DNA from: an uncultured Lentisphaerota bacterium
GTDB taxonomy: Bacteria > Verrucomicrobiota > Kiritimatiellia > CAIQIC01
Assembly (NCBI GenBank): GCA_903896925.1
Contig: CAITZM010000116.1
Span: 1-64,000, forward strand
DNA length: 64,000 nucleotides
Direction: 5' to 3'
Shown here: one piece after another, positions 39,496-49,323 of the stretch
How the letters are laid out: each line of letters starts with the position of its first letter
How positions within the stretch are numbered: position 1 is the first letter of the stretch
Program-made: the position numbers and the translations under genes
Notes under the pieces: generated by a model
Database searches by the model: none
Told to the model about the DNA's origin: nothing
What the model saw: only the letters and a program-made list of their open reading frames with translations

Positions 39496-40641
39496 TCAGG
39501 CGACCGTGACCCAGCGGCCGCTGGCGGCGGAGGCGAGGACGGCGTCGCACACCTTGGTCGTCTCGAGCGCCTCGCGGAACGTCGGCGAGGCCGACTTGCC
39601 CTGCGCCGCGGCTTCGAGGAAATCGGCGACCTGGTGCACGAAGCTGTGCTCGTAGCCGATCTGCAGGCCGGGCACCCACCAGGCCTTCATGTAGGGCTGA
39701 TCGCCATCGCTGACGTGGATGTTGCGCCAGCCGCGCACGATGGACTCATCGGCATGGTTGAAATACTGCAATCGGTGCAGGTCGTGCAGGTTCCAGGCAA
39801 TGGACGCGTTCTCGCCGTTGATCTCGAACGTGTATTCCGCCTTGTGGCCGCGCGCGTAGCGGGTGGATTCGAAGATCGCCAGCGCCCCGTTTTCAAAACG
39901 CGCAAGAAACGCGCAGGCGTCATCGATGCCGACCTTCTCGACCTTGCCGGTCAGCGTGTGCTTGCGCTGCTTGATGAACGTCTCCGTCATCGCCGAGACG
40001 GACTTGATCGGGCCGTTGATCCAGATCGCCGTGTCGATGCAGTGCGCGAGCAGGTCGCCCGTCACGCCGCTGCCCGCCGCCTTGACGTCCAGCCGCCACA
40101 GCCCCGTGCCGCCCTGCGGCAGGTCGGGGGAGATCGTCCAGTCCTGCAGGAAGTTCGCGCGGTAGTGGAAGATCTTGCCGAGCCGGCCCTCGGCGACGAG
40201 GTTCTTCGCCAGCGTCACCGCCGGCACGCGGCGGTAGTTGTACCAGACCGTGTTGAGCACGCCGGCCTTCTCGACCGCCTTGCACATCTTCAGGCCTTCG
40301 GCGGTGTTGCGGGCGATCGGCTTCTCGCAGAGGATCATCTTGCCGGCCTTCGCGGCGGCGACGGCGATCTCCAGGTGGAGATCGTTGGGCACGCAGATGT
40401 CGATGGCGTCGATGTCGCGGCGCGCGACGAGCTTGCGCCAGTCGGTCTCGACCGACGCGTAGCCCCACTGGTCCGCGAACGCCTGCACCTTCACCGCGTC
40501 CCGGGCGCAGGCGGCCTTGAGGACCGGCTGGTACGGGACGTCGAAGAAGTTCGTCACCTTCCGCCACGCGTTGGAATGGGCCCGGCCCATGAAGCCGTAG
40601 CCGACCATGCCGATGTTGAGGTTTTTCTTTGGGGTGCTCAT
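39496..40641 (-). CDS. Gfo/Idh/MocA family oxidoreductase
   Basis: [53 protein letters not shown]. Confidence 0.92.
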   Translation of the reverse strand: MSTPKKNLNIGMVGYGFMGRAHSNAWRKVTNFFDVPYQPVLKAACARDAVKVQAFADQWGYASVETDWRKLVARRDIDAIDICVPNDLHLEIAVAAAKAGKMILCEKPIARNTAEGLKMCKAVEKAGVLNTVWYNYRRVPAVTLAKNLVAEGRLGKIFHYRANFLQDWTISPDLPQGGTGLWRLDVKAAGSGVTGDLLAHCIDTAIWINGPIKSVSAMTETFIKQRKHTLTGKVEKVGIDDACAFLARFENGALAIFESTRYARGHKAEYTFEINGENASIAWNLHDLHRLQYFNHADESIVRGWRNIHVSDGDQPYMKAWWVPGLQIGYEHSFVHQVADFLEAAAQGKSASPTFREALETTKVCDAVLASAASGRWVTVA

Positions 40642-40660
40642 GTGCATCTCCTCCGTCTGT

Positions 40661-41719
40661 TCACTCGTGCCAGCCGTGCGCACTGCGCACGTCGATCATG
40701 GCGGCGAGGATCGAGTTCCAGGTCCCCGGCTTGTGCATCACGTCGTTCGAGAACATGCAGCCGTCCCAGCAGATATGCCGGATGGTGCGGGTCGGCTGAC
40801 CGGCCGCGTCGCGCAGCCACTGGCCGGCGGCCCAGGTGATGTCGAGCTTGCCGTTCGGGTCGCGCGGCAGGCAGTGCCGTCCGGTCTTGTCGTGGGTCCC
40901 CTGACCCTTCACGGTCGCATCGTTTTGGGCGACGTGGAAGTCGATCGTCCACGGCCGCAGCGCGGCGACGAGCTTCGTGTAACCCACATTGAACGTCGCT
41001 TGGTCCTTCCAGTCGAAGCTCGCGGGGACCAGGCGGTCCTCCGGCGCGTTGTAGCCGAGCATGTAGAGCAGCGTGTGGGCCATGTCGGCCTGGAAGCCGA
41101 GGACCTTCGGGCGGCCGACGCCCTCGAGCACCTGCAGCATCGTCCGCCACGAATGCATGCCGCCCCAGCAGATCTCGCCCTCGGCGGCGAGCCGCTCGCC
41201 GTATTCCTGCGCCACATCGCAGGCCTGCGAGAACGTCTCGATGATCCGCTTGGTGTTGCCCGCGGGATCCTTCGCCCAGTCGGCCACGCCGCCGGCGGAG
41301 TCGATGCGGATGACGCCGTCCGGGCGGACGCCGAGCTTCTTCAGGGTCTGCCCGATGCGGCAGGCCTTGCGGACCTGGGTGACGAACTGCGCACGCTGCG
41401 TGGCGTCGCCCATCGCCGAGCCGCCGCCGGCCGGGGGCCAGACCGGCGCCACCAGCGAACCGGTGACGAGATTTTTCGCGCGGAGCCGATCCGCCAGCCG
41501 CGCGAGATCGGCGTCGGTCGAATCGATGTCGACGTGCGGGGCGCACAGGAAGAGGTCGAGGCCGTCGAATTTGACGCCATCGACATCCGCCGCAGCGGTC
41601 AGATCGATCATCGTCTGCAGATCAATGAGCGGCTCCGGCGTATCCGGCCCCTTGCCGACCACTCCGGGCCACGCCGCGTTGTGCAGTTTCGGGAAGTTAT
41701 TCGCATTCGTTGCTGTCAT
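40661..41719 (-). CDS. Sugar phosphate isomerase/epimerase-like TIM barrel
   Basis: [81 protein letters not shown]. Confidence 0.82.
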   Translation of the reverse strand: MTATNANNFPKLHNAAWPGVVGKGPDTPEPLIDLQTMIDLTAAADVDGVKFDGLDLFLCAPHVDIDSTDADLARLADRLRAKNLVTGSLVAPVWPPAGGGSAMGDATQRAQFVTQVRKACRIGQTLKKLGVRPDGVIRIDSAGGVADWAKDPAGNTKRIIETFSQACDVAQEYGERLAAEGEICWGGMHSWRTMLQVLEGVGRPKVLGFQADMAHTLLYMLGYNAPEDRLVPASFDWKDQATFNVGYTKLVAALRPWTIDFHVAQNDATVKGQGTHDKTGRHCLPRDPNGKLDITWAAGQWLRDAAGQPTRTIRHICWDGCMFSNDVMHKPGTWNSILAAMIDVRSAHGWHE

Positions 41720-41773
41720 GTTCGTTTCTCCTGGTTGCGTTGTTCCAGCTTCGCTCTCGTCATGGTTCCAGAT

Positions 41774-43036
41774 TTACTTGCCCTGCTTGCCGACGGCCGG
41801 CGCCTCGGGATTCACCTCGGGGCCGAAGTAGCGCAGGACGACCAGCGGTTCGGTGGCGGACGTGTTCTCGAAGACGACGCCGGCGCGGGCGGCGCCATCC
41901 ACGACGAAGACCTCGTCCTCGGTCAGTTCCGTGAACCGGATCAGCTTCGGGCACATCAGCCGCTGACCGTTGATCGTGCCTTCGCCCTGCACGGTGATCA
42001 GGCCGTAGGCGCCGTTGTCGCGCACGGTGCAGGTCGCGCCGGGGAGCACGGTCAGCTCCTTGGCCGTCACGCACTGCCAGCCCTGGATGCGCCCGTAGCA
42101 GATCCACTTGTCGAGGTAGCCCTCCGCCACCGACCCGCCCGCGGACACAGGCTCCAGGTAATGGTTCGCCTTGAAATCCGGATCCGTGTTCTGCTCCCAG
42201 TCGAGCTGTTCGACGAGGTAATCGAGGTCGTGGTGCTTCTTGCGCGGCACGTCCTTGACGAGCAGCGCCCACGGCACCTCGCGGCCCTCGACGAGGCTCT
42301 GGTACATCCCGAACACATCCGAGCCCCACTGCGGCTCATAGGTGCACAGCGAGCCCGGCGCGTGCAGCACGCACGGCGGCACGAGCCAGCCGGTGCCGGG
42401 CTTGAGGCGGTAGGCCTGCGCGAGGTCGAGGATGCCGTTGTCGCCGCGGTTCCAGTTCTCGAGGCAGCGCCGCACCTGGGCCTTGGTCGTGCCCGGGGTC
42501 AGCCCGAAGAACGTGTACGGGAAATTATTCCCGACGTTGTTGTGCTGGACCGGATAGTAGTAGGCCTCCGGCTTGCCTTCCTGGCCGACCAGCTTCGCCT
42601 GCGCCGCGCTCTGGTGCATGTGGTGCGGGATCGGGCCCATGTTGTCGAAGAACTTGCTGTAGACCGGCCAGCGCCGGTACTTCTTCCAGATGTCGACGCC
42701 CACCGCCGCCGCGCCCAGCTCCGCCACCGCATCGCGCAGTTGCAGGCGCTGCCCCTCGAAGACCACGTAGCTCAGTCCTTCGTCCGGCACGCGCCCGTCG
42801 TTGGCCGCCTCGGTCGTCGAGGCGAACCACCGCTCGTCGATGCCGCCGCGGTTCAGGCCGTAGGCATAGAGATCGTCCGGGTGCAGCTTGATGCGCCGGC
42901 CGGGATGGAGGAACGAGCGCGGCACCCAGTTCGGCGCCAGCCGCAGGACGCCGCGTCCCGCATCGAGGGCCGACTGCGCGGCCGAGCGGACATTTTTCTT
43001 GAGCGTCTTCAGGTCGGTCACGGATTTTACCTTCAT
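41774..43036 (-). CDS. Cupin / mannose-6-phosphate isomerase class I-like protein
   Basis: RPVYSKFFDNMGPIPHHMHQSAAQAK; LKPGTGWLVPPCVLHAPGSLCTYEPQWGSDVF; LTVLPGATCTVRDNGAYGLITVQGEG. Confidence 0.75.
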   Translation of the reverse strand: MKVKSVTDLKTLKKNVRSAAQSALDAGRGVLRLAPNWVPRSFLHPGRRIKLHPDDLYAYGLNRGGIDERWFASTTEAANDGRVPDEGLSYVVFEGQRLQLRDAVAELGAAAVGVDIWKKYRRWPVYSKFFDNMGPIPHHMHQSAAQAKLVGQEGKPEAYYYPVQHNNVGNNFPYTFFGLTPGTTKAQVRRCLENWNRGDNGILDLAQAYRLKPGTGWLVPPCVLHAPGSLCTYEPQWGSDVFGMYQSLVEGREVPWALLVKDVPRKKHHDLDYLVEQLDWEQNTDPDFKANHYLEPVSAGGSVAEGYLDKWICYGRIQGWQCVTAKELTVLPGATCTVRDNGAYGLITVQGEGTINGQRLMCPKLIRFTELTEDEVFVVDGAARAGVVFENTSATEPLVVLRYFGPEVNPEAPAVGKQGK

Positions 43037-43488
43037 GCCGGGCTCCCTTTGTTCAAGTCTGCAACAGCGTTTGCATGGTTCGCATGATGCCCGATGAACG
43101 AGGGAAGGCAAGGCTGAAGATGCGGCGCGGACGAACTTTTTCTTACGACGCGGCGACCGGGCCGCGCACCGGGTCAGCGGAGGCGCCGCAGCATCCGTGG
43201 ATTACCGGGGCGGCCGCGCTGTCCGCCCGGCAAGGCCGGCGCCTCCACCCCGGGCGAAGCGACGGGGCAGACCGCCAGCGTGCGCATGACCGGAGTACCG
43301 AAGGCGGCCCAAAAGGAGGACCAAAACGGGTGCTCTTCCCGTTGTGCATGCGGCTGTTCGTTCCATCCAGACCGTTCATTCTTCATTGTTTTTCTCCTGC
43401 AGACTGCGTTGCTTCCATCCTGTTCGAGCAAAGCTCCAAGCCTTGGAAAAAGGCGCCGGCCTTCATCCAAGGCTTGGACAGCGGCCGT

Positions 43489-44481
43489 TCAATACACCCT
43501 GAAATTCCGCCGGTGGTTCGAATCCGACATGTGCCCTGCCTGTTCCTTCTCATCCACCCGGAAGAAGGCGGTATGGATCACCGCCTGCTCGTGGACCAGG
43601 GCCGAGCCGGCGACGCCCGGCGCCTTGCAGCGGTGATCGGCGCCCAGGCCGATGGACTTGAACTGCTGTTCCGCGCAGGCGCCGGCTTCGGCGAGGAACG
43701 CGTGCGCCGTGGCCCGCACCGCGGCCAGGGACTTGGCCCGCTTGGGCTTGCGCGCCAACGCGTCCAGCACGTAGCTCCGGACCAGCTTGCCGTGCAGCTG
43801 GGCGAACGCCGGCGCCAGCGACACATAGTCGAACCCGACCGGCTCGCCGTTGATCAGCACCAGGATGCCCCGCTGTTGGGGCAGCAGCGGGAAGGACTGC
43901 AGGGCCGCGTCGATGTCCGTCTGCTTGGCCTCGAACACATCCCGCAGCGCGCCGGTCTTGGACTCGCCCACGGCGAGCTCGCAGGCCATTTCAGTGATCC
44001 CCTGCCAGACCTCGCCCTGATCCGAGGCGAAGCCCGAGTCGGCCGCCAGGTTTTTCGTCACGGAACGCGTCTTGCAGCCGCGCAGGCTGGCGTGCATCAC
44101 GTGGCCCGAGGTGCTGAAGGCCGGGGAGACGTAGGACCAGCGCCCCTGCTCCGTGCAGCTGACCGGCACATCAAGCGGTTTGCCGGCCGGGATCAGGAGG
44201 CTGGTGTTGAGCACCCGGTTCTGCTTGGCGCCGCAGACCTCCTCACCGTCCAGCAGGAGGACCGGCTGCGCCGCCTGGTTGGTGACGCGCAGCTCCGGCA
44301 CCGAACCGCCCACGCTGACCTCCGTGACCGTCAGCAGCCGCTGCGCCAGCGCCTCGACCAGGGTCAGGTACTGCGGGGAATGGTTGAGCGCCGTGAACAG
44401 CGGGAACACGGCGATATGTTTCGACCGCTGGGGATCGGTCAGCCGCAGCCCCGTCAGCAATTCCGTCAGCACTGTATTCAT
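43489..44481 (-). CDS. ARPP-1 / DUF6569 family protein
   Basis: VLLLDGEEVCGAKQNRVLNTSLLIPAGKPLDVPVSCTEQGRWSY. Confidence 0.82.
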   Translation of the reverse strand: MNTVLTELLTGLRLTDPQRSKHIAVFPLFTALNHSPQYLTLVEALAQRLLTVTEVSVGGSVPELRVTNQAAQPVLLLDGEEVCGAKQNRVLNTSLLIPAGKPLDVPVSCTEQGRWSYVSPAFSTSGHVMHASLRGCKTRSVTKNLAADSGFASDQGEVWQGITEMACELAVGESKTGALRDVFEAKQTDIDAALQSFPLLPQQRGILVLINGEPVGFDYVSLAPAFAQLHGKLVRSYVLDALARKPKRAKSLAAVRATAHAFLAEAGACAEQQFKSIGLGADHRCKAPGVAGSALVHEQAVIHTAFFRVDEKEQAGHMSDSNHRRNFRVY

Positions 44482-44536
44482 CTGGTTCTCCTTGCCGGGC
44501 GGTGACTCCGTCCCGACGCCCCCTATTTTATCGGCC

Positions 44537-44561
44537 CGGACAGACAAAGCTTGTCCGTCTG
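44537..44561. promoter_or_regulatory. Inverted-repeat operator candidate, site 1
   Basis: CGGACAGAC-aaagctt-GTCCGTCTG (7 of 9 complementary, 7-nt spacer). Confidence 0.6.
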
Positions 44562-44580
44562 AATTAAATCGCTTATTTTT

Positions 44581-44605
44581 CTGGCGGACGCTAATTGTCC
44601 GTCAG
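44581..44605. promoter_or_regulatory. Inverted-repeat operator candidate, site 2
   Basis: CTGGCGGAC-gctaatt-GTCCGTCAG (8 of 9 complementary, 7-nt spacer), 44 bp from site 1. Confidence 0.65.
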
Positions 44606-44628
44606 GCCCATTACCTTGGAGGCGCGCC

Positions 44629-45603
44629 ATGGAACGCAACAAGAGCCAGTTCTCGCGGTTGATGGAGTTGGACCGGCAGATCCGGGCCGGCAAGTATCCC
44701 AACTGCCTCACCTTCTCCAAGGCCTGGGAGGTCTCGCAGAAGACCATCCAGCGCGACATCGACTACCTCAAGTTCCAGCTCGACGCCCCGCTGGCCTACA
44801 ACCGGGTCGAGAAGGGCTTCTACTACACCGACCTCAACTGGTTCCTGCCCTCGGTGAGCCTGAGCGAGGGCGAGCTGTTCGCCCTGCTGGTCGCCGGCAA
44901 GGCGATGGAGCAGTACCAGGGGACGCCGGTGTCCAAGGAGCTCGAGCGCATCTTCGGCAAGATGATGAGCGGGATGACCGACAAGATCACCGTGCAGCCG
45001 GAGCTGGTGTTCGCCCGCTTCAGCTTCACCGCGCCGCCGTCCCGGCCCGTGGCGATCGAGACCTGGAAGACGATCGTCCGCGGGCTGGCCGGGCAAAAAC
45101 AGATCAAGCTCCTCTACAAATCGCAGAACGCCGAGCAACCGAAGCAGCACCTCCTGTCGCCCTACCACATCGCCAACCTGCAGGGCGAGTGGTACGTCTT
45201 CGGCCACAGCGACGTGGACGGGGAGCTGCGCCAGTTCTCGCTGGCGCGCATCCAGAAGGCCCAGCTGACCGAGCGGTCCTTCGAGCGGCCCAAGGATTTC
45301 GACGCGGCGGAGTTGCTCAAGCACACCTTCGGCCGGTTCGTCGGGTCCAACAAGCCCTACACCATCCGGCTGCTGTTTCCCAAGGAGGCCGCCGGCTGGG
45401 TGCAGGAGCGCGAGTGGCACAACGGGCAGAAGCTCCGGCCGCGGGCGCACGGCGCCATCGAGCTGGAGTTCCAGGCCCACGGCCTGTTCGAGGTATTCCG
45501 CTGGGTCATGGCGTGGGGCCGCTACGTGCAGGTCCTCGAGCCGCAGGAGCTCAAGGACAAGGTGCGCGCCGAGGTCGCCGCGATGCAGCAGAATTTCGCC
45601 TGA
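44629..45603 (+). CDS. WYL-domain transcriptional regulator
   Basis: N-terminal wHTH SRLMELDRQIRAGKYPNCLTFSKAWEVSQKTIQRDIDYLK; WYL region YHIANLQGEWYVFGHSDVDGELRQFSLARI. Confidence 0.9.
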   Translation: MERNKSQFSRLMELDRQIRAGKYPNCLTFSKAWEVSQKTIQRDIDYLKFQLDAPLAYNRVEKGFYYTDLNWFLPSVSLSEGELFALLVAGKAMEQYQGTPVSKELERIFGKMMSGMTDKITVQPELVFARFSFTAPPSRPVAIETWKTIVRGLAGQKQIKLLYKSQNAEQPKQHLLSPYHIANLQGEWYVFGHSDVDGELRQFSLARIQKAQLTERSFERPKDFDAAELLKHTFGRFVGSNKPYTIRLLFPKEAAGWVQEREWHNGQKLRPRAHGAIELEFQAHGLFEVFRWVMAWGRYVQVLEPQELKDKVRAEVAAMQQNFA

Positions 45604-45695
45604 ACCGCGCCGCGCCGCCGGCCGAGAGGACGCTTGTATAACCCGACGCGGCTTGTTTTAATCCGCCCGCCTTACGGGCCAAAGGAATCCTCATC

Positions 45696-47897
45696 ATGAA
45701 AAAAACACTCTGGTTGGTCGCGGCACTGGCGCTGCTCTCCGCCTGCACCTGTCCGTTCAAAGGCAGCCAGTCAGCGGACCTCACGCAGTATGTGAATCCG
45801 TTCATCGGCTGCGCCGAGAACGGGCACACGTTCCCCGGCGCCTGCTACCCGTTCGGCCTGATCCAGGCCAGCCCCGACACCGGCAACTGCACCTGGAACT
45901 ATTGCTCAGGCTACATGTACCTCGACGAGCAGATCTGGGGCTTCTCGCAGACGCACCTCAACGGCACGGGCTGCCCGGACCTCGGCGACGTGCAGCTCCA
46001 GCCCTTCGCGGGCCCGGTCGCGCGCACGAACTACCACAGCGCCTACCGGAAGGCGACGCAGACGGCCCGCCCGGGCTATTACGCCGTGACGCTGGCGGAC
46101 TTCGGCGTGGACGTGGAACTGACCGCCACGCCGCATGTCGCCTGCCACCGGTACACCTACCAGCAGGCCGCCCCCGCACACCTGCTGGTCGACCTGCAGT
46201 ACGGCATCGTGAGCAGCAAGGAAGCGCTGAAGACCCACATCCTGGCCAGCGAGGTGAAGCTGGAGGACAAGTACACGATCAGCGGGCACAACCAGGCGCG
46301 CGCGTGGGTCACCCGCCACTACTATTACACGATCAAGTTCGACAAGCCCTACACAGCGATCAAGACGCTGCCCGCCCAGAAGGGCGAGAAGGCGCCGCGG
46401 TACGTGCTGGACTTCGACCTCAAGCCGGGCGAGATGCTGCAGGTCAAGGTCGCGCTCTCGACCGTCAGTATCGAGGGCGCCAAGAAGAACATGGCCGCGG
46501 AAGTCCCGGGCTGGGATTTCGCCGCCGTCCAGGCGCAGGCCAAGGCCGCCTGGAACGGACTGCTGGCGCGCGCCGAGGTGCAGGGCACCCAGGCCCAGAA
46601 GGAGAACTTCTACACCTCGATGTATCACCTCTTCATCCAGCCCAACAACATCGCGGACGTCGACGGCCAGTATCGCGGGGCCGACGACAAGGTGCTGACC
46701 GCGCCGGACAAGGCCTACTACTCCACCCTCTCGCTGTGGGACACCTACCGCGCGGCACACCCTCTCTACACGATCCTGGCGCCGGAGCGCGTGGACGGCT
46801 TCATCAGCACGATGGTCGCGCACCAGCAGGCGCAGGGCTATGTGCCGATCTGGACCCTCTGGGGCAAAGAGAACCACTGCATGATCGCCAACCACTCGGT
46901 GCCGGTGATCGTGGACGCCTTCCTCAAAGGCTTCAGCGGGTTCGATGCCGAGGCCGCGTTCCAGGCCATCAAGACCTCGCTGACGGTCAAGCATCAGAAA
47001 TCCGACTGGGACGTCTACACCAAGTACGGCTACCTGCCGTTCGACCTCATCAAGGGCGAGAGCGTGTCGCGCGTGCTGGAATATGCCTACGACGACTATT
47101 GCGCGGCGCAGCTGGCCAAGGCGCTGGGCAAGACCGAGGATGCGGCGTTCTTCGCCCAGCGCGCGGAGAACTACAAGAAGGTGTTCGACCCGGAGACCAA
47201 GTTCATGCGCGGCCGCGACACCCAAGGCCGCTGGCGCACGCCCTTTGACCCCATGCGGCTCGGCCACGGCGAAGACACGCCCAGCGACTACACCGAGGGC
47301 AACGCGTGGCAGTACACCTGGCATGTGCAGCACGATCCCGCCGGCTTGATCAAGCTCGTCGGCGGCGCGGAGGCGTTCACGGCCAAGCTGGCCTCGCTCT
47401 TCAAGCTGCCCTCGAAGGTCGAGGGCTCGGGCTTCGTGCTCGACGTCTCCGGCCTGATCGGCCAGTACGCGCACGGCAACGAGCCGAGCCATCACGTGGC
47501 CTACTTCTTCAGCCTGGCGGGCCAGCCGTGGAAGACGCAGGAGCTGATCCGCGAGATCTGCGACACGGAGTACAAGAACTTCCCCGGCGGCCTGTGCGGC
47601 AACGACGACTGCGGCCAGATGTCGGCCTGGTACCTCTTCTCCGCGATGGGCTTCTACCCCTTCAACCCCTGCCACGATGGCTACGTGTTCGGCGCCCCGC
47701 AGGTCGAAAAGGTGACGCTCCACCTCGCGGAGGGTAAAACCTTCACGATCGAGGCGCATGGCCTCTCGAAGGCGAACAAGTACGTGCAGAGCATCACGCT
47801 CAACGGCCAGCCCTGCACCGGCCTCAAGCTCGCGCACACCCAAGTAATGCGCGGCGGCACACTCGTCTTCGAGATGGGCCCGCAGCCGAAGCGCTGA
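45696..47897 (+). CDS. GH92 alpha-mannosidase-like lipoprotein
   Basis: Lipobox LLSACTC; YVNPFIGCAENGHTFPGACYPFGLIQASPDTG; GFSQTHLNGTGCPDLGDV; GNEPSHHVAYFF; CGNDDCGQMSAWYLFSAMGFYPFNP. Confidence 0.95.
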   Translation: MKKTLWLVAALALLSACTCPFKGSQSADLTQYVNPFIGCAENGHTFPGACYPFGLIQASPDTGNCTWNYCSGYMYLDEQIWGFSQTHLNGTGCPDLGDVQLQPFAGPVARTNYHSAYRKATQTARPGYYAVTLADFGVDVELTATPHVACHRYTYQQAAPAHLLVDLQYGIVSSKEALKTHILASEVKLEDKYTISGHNQARAWVTRHYYYTIKFDKPYTAIKTLPAQKGEKAPRYVLDFDLKPGEMLQVKVALSTVSIEGAKKNMAAEVPGWDFAAVQAQAKAAWNGLLARAEVQGTQAQKENFYTSMYHLFIQPNNIADVDGQYRGADDKVLTAPDKAYYSTLSLWDTYRAAHPLYTILAPERVDGFISTMVAHQQAQGYVPIWTLWGKENHCMIANHSVPVIVDAFLKGFSGFDAEAAFQAIKTSLTVKHQKSDWDVYTKYGYLPFDLIKGESVSRVLEYAYDDYCAAQLAKALGKTEDAAFFAQRAENYKKVFDPETKFMRGRDTQGRWRTPFDPMRLGHGEDTPSDYTEGNAWQYTWHVQHDPAGLIKLVGGAEAFTAKLASLFKLPSKVEGSGFVLDVSGLIGQYAHGNEPSHHVAYFFSLAGQPWKTQELIREICDTEYKNFPGGLCGNDDCGQMSAWYLFSAMGFYPFNPCHDGYVFGAPQVEKVTLHLAEGKTFTIEAHGLSKANKYVQSITLNGQPCTGLKLAHTQVMRGGTLVFEMGPQPKR

Positions 47898-48052
47898 GCG
47901 ACACGCCCGCGGCCTGAATGCGAGCGGGTCATGGCGGCGCAGAAAAAGCATCCACAGATTGCACCGATTACACGGATTTTCGGCAGGAAACTGACAGACG
48001 GTTGCCCTGCCTCAAATCGGCAATCGGAAATCTTAAATCGTACATTGCCGTA

Positions 48053-49171
48053 TCAGTGTCCGGGCATGAGGCCGGGGATGAAGGGCATGACGATCTCGAT
48101 ACCGATCAGCACGATGATGATCCACTCCAGCATTTCCAGCCGGATGCTGGCGGCGGTGTTGTGGACCAACTGGTAGAAGTCCTCGATCGTGTCGAGCTTG
48201 CGCAGAATCGAGCTGTTCCATTCGCCGACATGGAACCGCTGCGCGGCGAGCCGGTAGGCGCGGGCCAAGAACTGGTCGCCCAGCAATTTCGGCGCGTTGC
48301 TCACGCGCTCGAAGAGGATCGCACCATCCAGCTGCATCCGCGAAATGCGCCGCAGGTGCGCGGCCGAGCGGCCCGGGATGAAGCGCAAGAGTCCCGACTG
48401 CCGCAAGGCATACGCATAGGAGCGATCCAGCGAGCTGTCGAGCTGGTGGTCGAGCAGCCGCAGTTCCAGCAGCTCGACGTTGGCGAACTCCAGCACGGAG
48501 CGCACGTCCTCGGCGTCCCGGTCGAACAGGAGCGCCGCGTTCCAGTCGATCAGCGTCAGATCGTCCCGCCCGTAGGAAATCCGGCACGCCAGCGCGTCCA
48601 GGGTTTCCTGCTCCGACAGCGGCTGCGTCTCCGCGCGGAGGATCTGCGCCAGGCGCGCGCCGACCAGCCCGGGCAGATCGGCGGCGGGACAGGGCAGGTC
48701 GCAATCCGTGATCTCGAAGATCGCATAGTCCTCGACCAGCGCGGCTATCTGGGACAGCTCGACGGCCTTGCCCAGCGTGCGCTGCAGTTCTTCCGCGCGG
48801 CGGCGGGAGTCGCGCAACAATTCCTCGTTCTGCGCTATCGCCCCGCTCAGTGCACAGAGGTCGTCCAAGCCGCCTGCGAGCGGGATCTCGTAGCTGATGG
48901 AGACCGCGCCGAAATCGTAGAAGGTAAGGTCCACCGACGTGGACACCGCGTACGGACCGAGCCGCTGCGGAGCACTCTCCTGGATGATCGTCAGCGGCGG
49001 CGGGTCATAGTCGAAAACCTTAGGTGCGCGCCGGTGCCGGGCCGACAACGTGGCGCGGCCCAGCTTGGCCAGCCGGCCCTGGCAGGCTTTGAGGTCGATC
49101 GCCATGCCGATGTCGTAGGCGTAGAGCACGTGGCAGGTGCCCCGGCGGATCACGATGTCCTTGGTGTTCAT
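48053..49171 (-). CDS. RMD1/DUF155-like family protein with C-terminal TM
   Basis: VDLTFYDFGAVSISYEIPL; WNSSILRKLDTIEDFYQLVHNTAASIRLEMLEWIIIVLIGIEIVMPFI. Confidence 0.65.
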   Translation of the reverse strand: MNTKDIVIRRGTCHVLYAYDIGMAIDLKACQGRLAKLGRATLSARHRRAPKVFDYDPPPLTIIQESAPQRLGPYAVSTSVDLTFYDFGAVSISYEIPLAGGLDDLCALSGAIAQNEELLRDSRRRAEELQRTLGKAVELSQIAALVEDYAIFEITDCDLPCPAADLPGLVGARLAQILRAETQPLSEQETLDALACRISYGRDDLTLIDWNAALLFDRDAEDVRSVLEFANVELLELRLLDHQLDSSLDRSYAYALRQSGLLRFIPGRSAAHLRRISRMQLDGAILFERVSNAPKLLGDQFLARAYRLAAQRFHVGEWNSSILRKLDTIEDFYQLVHNTAASIRLEMLEWIIIVLIGIEIVMPFIPGLMPGH

Positions 49172-49323
49172 GGCCCCTTTCTCCAATCAAAGATCGGAGC
49201 GAAAGCCGCCCCAGTCAAGAAAGTTTCCCGCGCGGTGAGCCGGCACATCGGAGCGGACAGCCACAGACGAACCCGGAAGGACATTTCTTGACGCGGCGCG
49301 GGCGTTATGGGTACAAGGTCGCT

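Noticed and set aside
40607-43087. 826-aa plus-strand ORF
   Set aside because: Antisense of three well-supported carbohydrate genes.
45906-47951. 681-aa minus-strand ORF
   Set aside because: Antisense of the GH92-like CDS.
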